DNA of 64,000 nt from Thermoplasmatota archaeon (GTDB taxonomy: Archaea > Thermoplasmatota > E2 > DHVEG-1), in contig JAUXAU010000005.1 of the NCBI GenBank assembly GCA_030619765.1, forward strand, positions 1-64,000, written 5' to 3'. Below the pieces are notes generated by a model. That model was not told the DNA's origin. It ran no database searches and saw only the letters and a program-made list of their open reading frames with translations. Numbering within the stretch: the first letter of the stretch is position 1; each line of letters begins with the position of its first letter. Below, piece after piece: positions 61,001-64,000 of this stretch. Position numbers and translations under genes: made by a program.

Positions 61001-62280
61001 CCCAGTTGTAAAGAGGCCACTTTATTTTCAATTCCTGGTAGATTAGGATATCCTGATTCGTATACTTTCAGTTGTATTCCGTCTCTTTCATCTGTTCCAG
61101 ATTTTACTACACTGTTCGAACTTAGGATAAGAGCATGAGCAATTCCAGATTGGCCCTCGTCAAATGAAACCCATGTTTTATTTCCAAGATCTACATCATG
61201 ACGGGTATCAACTATAGAGATATCCCAATCGCCATCGTTATATTGAGGATCGGGATCCAACCTATATTCTCTGATTATATCGTCTTCTGTGTATACGTGA
61301 AGATACGGGAATATTTTTCCAAAATTCAACTCTTTTATTGCATTGCTTCTGATACCACCGCAGTTAATGCTGGCGAACATCCCATCATAGTTTGCATTAG
61401 GTGTAACTCTACATTCTTTTAACGTATCGTGTTTTACATGAATGAATATACTCCTGTTCTCATTGGGACAATAGTAATATTTGTATATTGCAGTTGTTTG
61501 GATGTCCTCTCGATACGTTCCACTAATTATTCCAAACTCAATCATGAGATTACCATCCACAAAAATTTCCTTAGAAATAAGTCGTTCAATCGTGGAACTA
61601 TAATCGCCTACTTCTGTACCATAGTAGTACCAAAAATCGAAAGATGCTATTACCTCACCATTGCTAGGAACAACTTTATCTGATTTCGACTTCAATTTGG
61701 TTACCTGTTGCGCGATACCTTTTCCCATAATGTTTCCGTCTTGAGCAACTGCATAAACGACAAACCCCTCTTCAGATATCTCGTAATGATTTGATTTTAA
61801 AAAATAGCCTGGAAAAGGTTCATACTGATAATAAGATTCTTTGATTTCAACCCGATCTGGATAATTTGGACCAGATTTTTCATTTTCGTCATAATATACA
61901 TAATAACGTTCATTACCATTGGCATCCTCAGGAATTAGAAAAACAAGACTACAGGCTTCTATGTGATTATCATCAGAATAATTTAGATCATATATTTGGG
62001 ATTCTATCTCTTTTAGATTTCCGTTTTCTTGAAAAACAACTCTTACAGAATGTTTTTTTTCGTTTTTTGCCCAACAAAGATCGTCAAATTCTATTCGAGT
62101 GTCAATTGGCTGATGTTTTGCAATTTCTGTACTGGTATCTATTGGAATTACTATCTCCTGTTTAAAGGACCAATCATTATCCCACGTCGACGAATCAACT
62201 TCTAATGAACCAACTGGTAAAATTAGTAAAAATATTAAATTTACCAGTAATAAGGATACGGATAGCTTCTTTAAAATCAA
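58036..62280 (-). CDS. Large membrane protein: extracytoplasmic beta-sandwich regions fused to LPG-synthase-TM (flippase-like) domain
   Basis: IGYFYGTISPGYIGQLIKVPHMK ... GFIPISFAGLGVREYTAILLFS. Confidence 0.8.
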   Translation of the reverse strand: MILKKLSVSLLLVNLIFLLILPVGSLEVDSSTWDNDWSFKQEIVIPIDTSTEIAKHQPIDTRIEFDDLCWAKNEKKHSVRVVFQENGNLKEIESQIYDLNYSDDNHIEACSLVFLIPEDANGNERYYVYYDENEKSGPNYPDRVEIKESYYQYEPFPGYFLKSNHYEISEEGFVVYAVAQDGNIMGKGIAQQVTKLKSKSDKVVPSNGEVIASFDFWYYYGTEVGDYSSTIERLISKEIFVDGNLMIEFGIISGTYREDIQTTAIYKYYYCPNENRSIFIHVKHDTLKECRVTPNANYDGMFASINCGGIRSNAIKELNFGKIFPYLHVYTEDDIIREYRLDPDPQYNDGDWDISIVDTRHDVDLGNKTWVSFDEGQSGIAHALILSSNSVVKSGTDERDGIQLKVYESGYPNLPGIENKVASLQLGRNSYEKGYPHDLEISEGFTVEFDVEFFSTEIGGYQAVKQEADIFQKLSKIRPSKIEEITENIKEKETYSLTIFLHIAPSVPMGFPLSVLTGKNLSYISAELYHNENIMSTGIARRISTNPLPSFDDTTLIQKIKLALGIFDWKNLTFFKKLRFQNLEPGRYLVKIYKENPTIGKDRKYIGFTIVDVQEDTKTRVFCKPERSVYVNVFDQNEEGVKDAKVILLKDDTPISKSITDDNGQALIKAPSSILSSYNLKVLYNGFVIHEEPVKLRSIRTVVPIKKSMNIERYHLTLKILDTWGLPPEIDLNPVLTSKEMAEPTVISAEKLPASNFLFSNLIPANYQLNLQYKSFSEEQNIEISSDEKINLVFPAEFNIKVYTFNSRGTPLKDANIMIIREGNKVQKNGSEKGLSQFSLPPGNYKAEVYLDENLISERKINVISERTFNLITTEEPIFPIIIICSSAIFLLIGTYLTLRKKEIKSFLKIFAITLAIISTISPWWILHGSVSNVETTTSMFLHPVNLVTLTVSQNVIGGEIEYLPEIFVHVMSVLPLLTIVSCLFLIVSIVFNRYGKKRFSLLSTSSAGLILVASLVLFSITMSEFAKVDVGDFIGQGNVNIVIPGEGTYEALYCSWGPAIGFYLYILSAIIILIIVILNFKRNLLSVKLLSKKNFNKAKKILPFIGITIFIFLIYSLDVGEIIDAFLSIPPTYIIISVFLTIPVLIIRNYAWQLVQKEQKIKIPYFRSLKIHLIGYFYGTISPGYIGQLIKVPHMKEYTGEPYGKLFINVFIDTVIRTLSLYIMMVIGGLIIIGLFPELFYITVIWIIILSIILLYFIKKERGEKLLYSLVRYFTPKKLRNHLNRFIDTFYKDFPSIKRLIFPLILGAFTWIIIFTQEYIIVLALGLNIPYLYFLLLYPIANAAGFIPISFAGLGVREYTAILLFSTFFSIEGEKIFVLSIMGFLITTVLKGFIGFLLSLTETRKTELIRHTQ

Positions 62281-62502
62281 CTTCTCACAATTCCATTTGG
62301 CTGACTTTTATTAAAAAAATAATATCTCATTATTATTTAAATCTATTTAACTTAAATAAATATCATTTTTATTCTCATTCTATAATTGGATATGTGCCAA
62401 AAAAATAAATTATATTTTTATTTTAAATTTTATCAGAATTTTTTTTTTGATACCTTAAAAATAGTTAGGCTCTATATATCAGAAGATTTATACACATTTA
62501 AA

Positions 62503-63075
62503 ATGAAAGAAGTGCTTCGCCAAAAAATGTTGAAGAAAAGAAGCGATGTACCTAAATCAAAGATATTAGAAAAAAGTAATCAAATAAAAAAAAGACTTTT
62601 TAAAATAAAAGAGTTCAATCAGGCGAGTGCAATTCTCTTTTACGCTTCTTATGATAATGAGGTTTATACTCACAATATGATAAAGGAATGTATATCAAAG
62701 GGGAAACATGTAATTGTACCAGTCACCAGCAAAGAGAACAGAAGTTTAATTTTATCTAAACTAGAAAACTGGGAGGATCTTGAATGTGGTGTTTATGGTA
62801 TTTTAGAACCTGGAAAAGAACATGTGAAAGAAGTCTCTCTCGATGTGATTGATCTCATTGTTATTCCCGGTGTCGCCTTTGATGAGCGCGGCTATAGGAT
62901 TGGACACGGGATGGGTTACTATGACGGCCTATTGGTAAATTCTACAAAGGCTAATCACATTGGATTGGCTTTTGAGTTTCAGTTAGTAGATGAAATACCC
63001 ATAGAATATCATGATATGAAAGTAGATAAAATTGTTACTGAAGAAAGAATAATCACTTGTAGCGATGCTATGTGA
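62503..63075 (+). CDS. 5-formyltetrahydrofolate cyclo-ligase
   Basis: IVIPGVAFDERGYRIGHGMGYYDGLL; start taken at MKEVLRQKM rather than upstream. Confidence 0.87.
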   Translation: MKEVLRQKMLKKRSDVPKSKILEKSNQIKKRLFKIKEFNQASAILFYASYDNEVYTHNMIKECISKGKHVIVPVTSKENRSLILSKLENWEDLECGVYGILEPGKEHVKEVSLDVIDLIVIPGVAFDERGYRIGHGMGYYDGLLVNSTKANHIGLAFEFQLVDEIPIEYHDMKVDKIVTEERIITCSDAM

Positions 63076-64000
63076 CTATCTCTTTTAGCTTATCCCTCTC
63101 TATCGCTTTTTTTATCTCCATTGCTATCCTTTCACCATAGCTTATTGACTCACCGTAAAGATAACCAGAATGCGGCGTGAAACGAGTCAGCGGACTGCCA
63201 GGTATTCTCATTGAAACATCAAAAACTACCATTTCTTCTTTTCCTTTATCCGCAGCAATGGCACCCTGAAGCGCAAATGGACCAATTATGCCAGGAGGAT
63301 ATTCCTTTTTAGTGGTTTTAACAAATTTTTCACCAAGTGTAAATATTTTCTCAATAATGGATTCCTTAGTTGTCGCTGCGATATGACCAGTCTCGATTAT
63401 TTTAGGTTTCATATGTTTAAGAACTTCCAGTTGTTCATTTGCAGGAAGCCGGATAAGACCATCAAGATTAGTTTGTCTTCTCGTATCTGTGCCCATTATC
63501 TCAAGCTCGTCATCAATTACTGAATAGAAATAATTGAAATTAATCTGCGCACCAATAACATATTCCTCAATGACTGCTTTTTCAAGCGCTTTTTTTGTTA
63601 TCATTCTCTTGGCAAGCATTTCATCAGATTTTTTCTTATAATCATCATAATTTGTTGCATAGAAAAAAGCTCTTTCATAGCCTCGAATAGCTTCATTCAC
63701 TTTTATTATTACAAGCCTATCAATATCCTTTGGTGATTTGAATATCTTGGGAAACCGTATACCTGCCTTTTCTAAAAGATAATATTGATTCTTTGGAACA
63801 TCCCTTTCCTCGAGTTTTAGCATAGAACGGGTTCCGTAAATTGGAACCATGAAATTTTTTTCTATATCATTAAAGTCGAAATAAACCCAGAAATATCTGT
63901 TATGTATAAAGATAGCATTTTCCTTTCTCAATTGCTCCTGAACTTTTGGTTTTGTAATATCTGAGAACTTGTCAAGAACTATTGTCTCATCAACACAACC
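63068..64000 (-). CDS. purP: Formate-dependent AICAR ligase PurP, 5' end outside window
   Basis: FMVPIYGTRSMLKLEERD, GPFALQGAIAADKGKEEMVVFDVSMRIPGSPLTRFTPHSGYLYGE; frame stays open to 64000. Confidence 0.92.
   Translation of the reverse strand, partial: GCVDETIVLDKFSDITKPKVQEQLRKENAIFIHNRYFWVYFDFNDIEKNFMVPIYGTRSMLKLEERDVPKNQYYLLEKAGIRFPKIFKSPKDIDRLVIIKVNEAIRGYERAFFYATNYDDYKKKSDEMLAKRMITKKALEKAVIEEYVIGAQINFNYFYSVIDDELEIMGTDTRRQTNLDGLIRLPANEQLEVLKHMKPKIIETGHIAATTKESIIEKIFTLGEKFVKTTKKEYPPGIIGPFALQGAIAADKGKEEMVVFDVSMRIPGSPLTRFTPHSGYLYGESISYGERIAMEIKKAIERDKLKEIVT

Noticed and set aside
62386-62502. N-terminal extension of the cyclo-ligase
   Set aside because: Low-complexity KNKLYFYFKFYQNFFF segment in AT-rich intergenic DNA; start at 62503 preferred.

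Overview
AT-rich archaeal chromosome segment. TFB, Alba, PurP, the AcnX/UbiD mevalonate route and a C25 gingipain-like exopeptidase suggest a Thermoplasmatota/MBG-D-like lineage; that placement is inference. The window splits into a mobile/accessory half (~2.2-37.7 kb) and a conserved metabolic half (~37.7-64 kb). Headline: at 3.9-6.8 kb a protein with an IS110 Transposase_20/Nop-like C-terminal region and no recognisable RuvC/DEDD or HNH nuclease domain sits between two arrays of strictly 9-nt 'words' (TGGGCTTCA and TGGCTCGCA) alternating with strictly 9-nt variable spacers, exact period 36 bp (32 phased units in array 1). A third array lies at 18.5 kb in the opposite orientation. This matches what I recall of the TIGR-Tas (tandem interspaced guide RNA) architecture, here in an archaeon with a nuclease-less Tas-like protein. 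The sequence itself identifies which word is the unit boundary (edge) and which is internal (loop). Also present: a ~13.2-kb element integrated in tRNA-Pro(GGG) by an SSV-type self-splitting integrase; two degenerate att-like repeats bracketing a C25 peptidase gene; a 58-bp inverted repeat flanking a single gene; a candidate -1 frameshift (A AAA AAC) in an HExxH protein; a secreted-protein island with three paralogous putative peptide precursors; a lipid/isoprenoid-like cluster; and the archaeal AcnX-type mevalonate operon. All family calls come from reading motifs; no database search was run.
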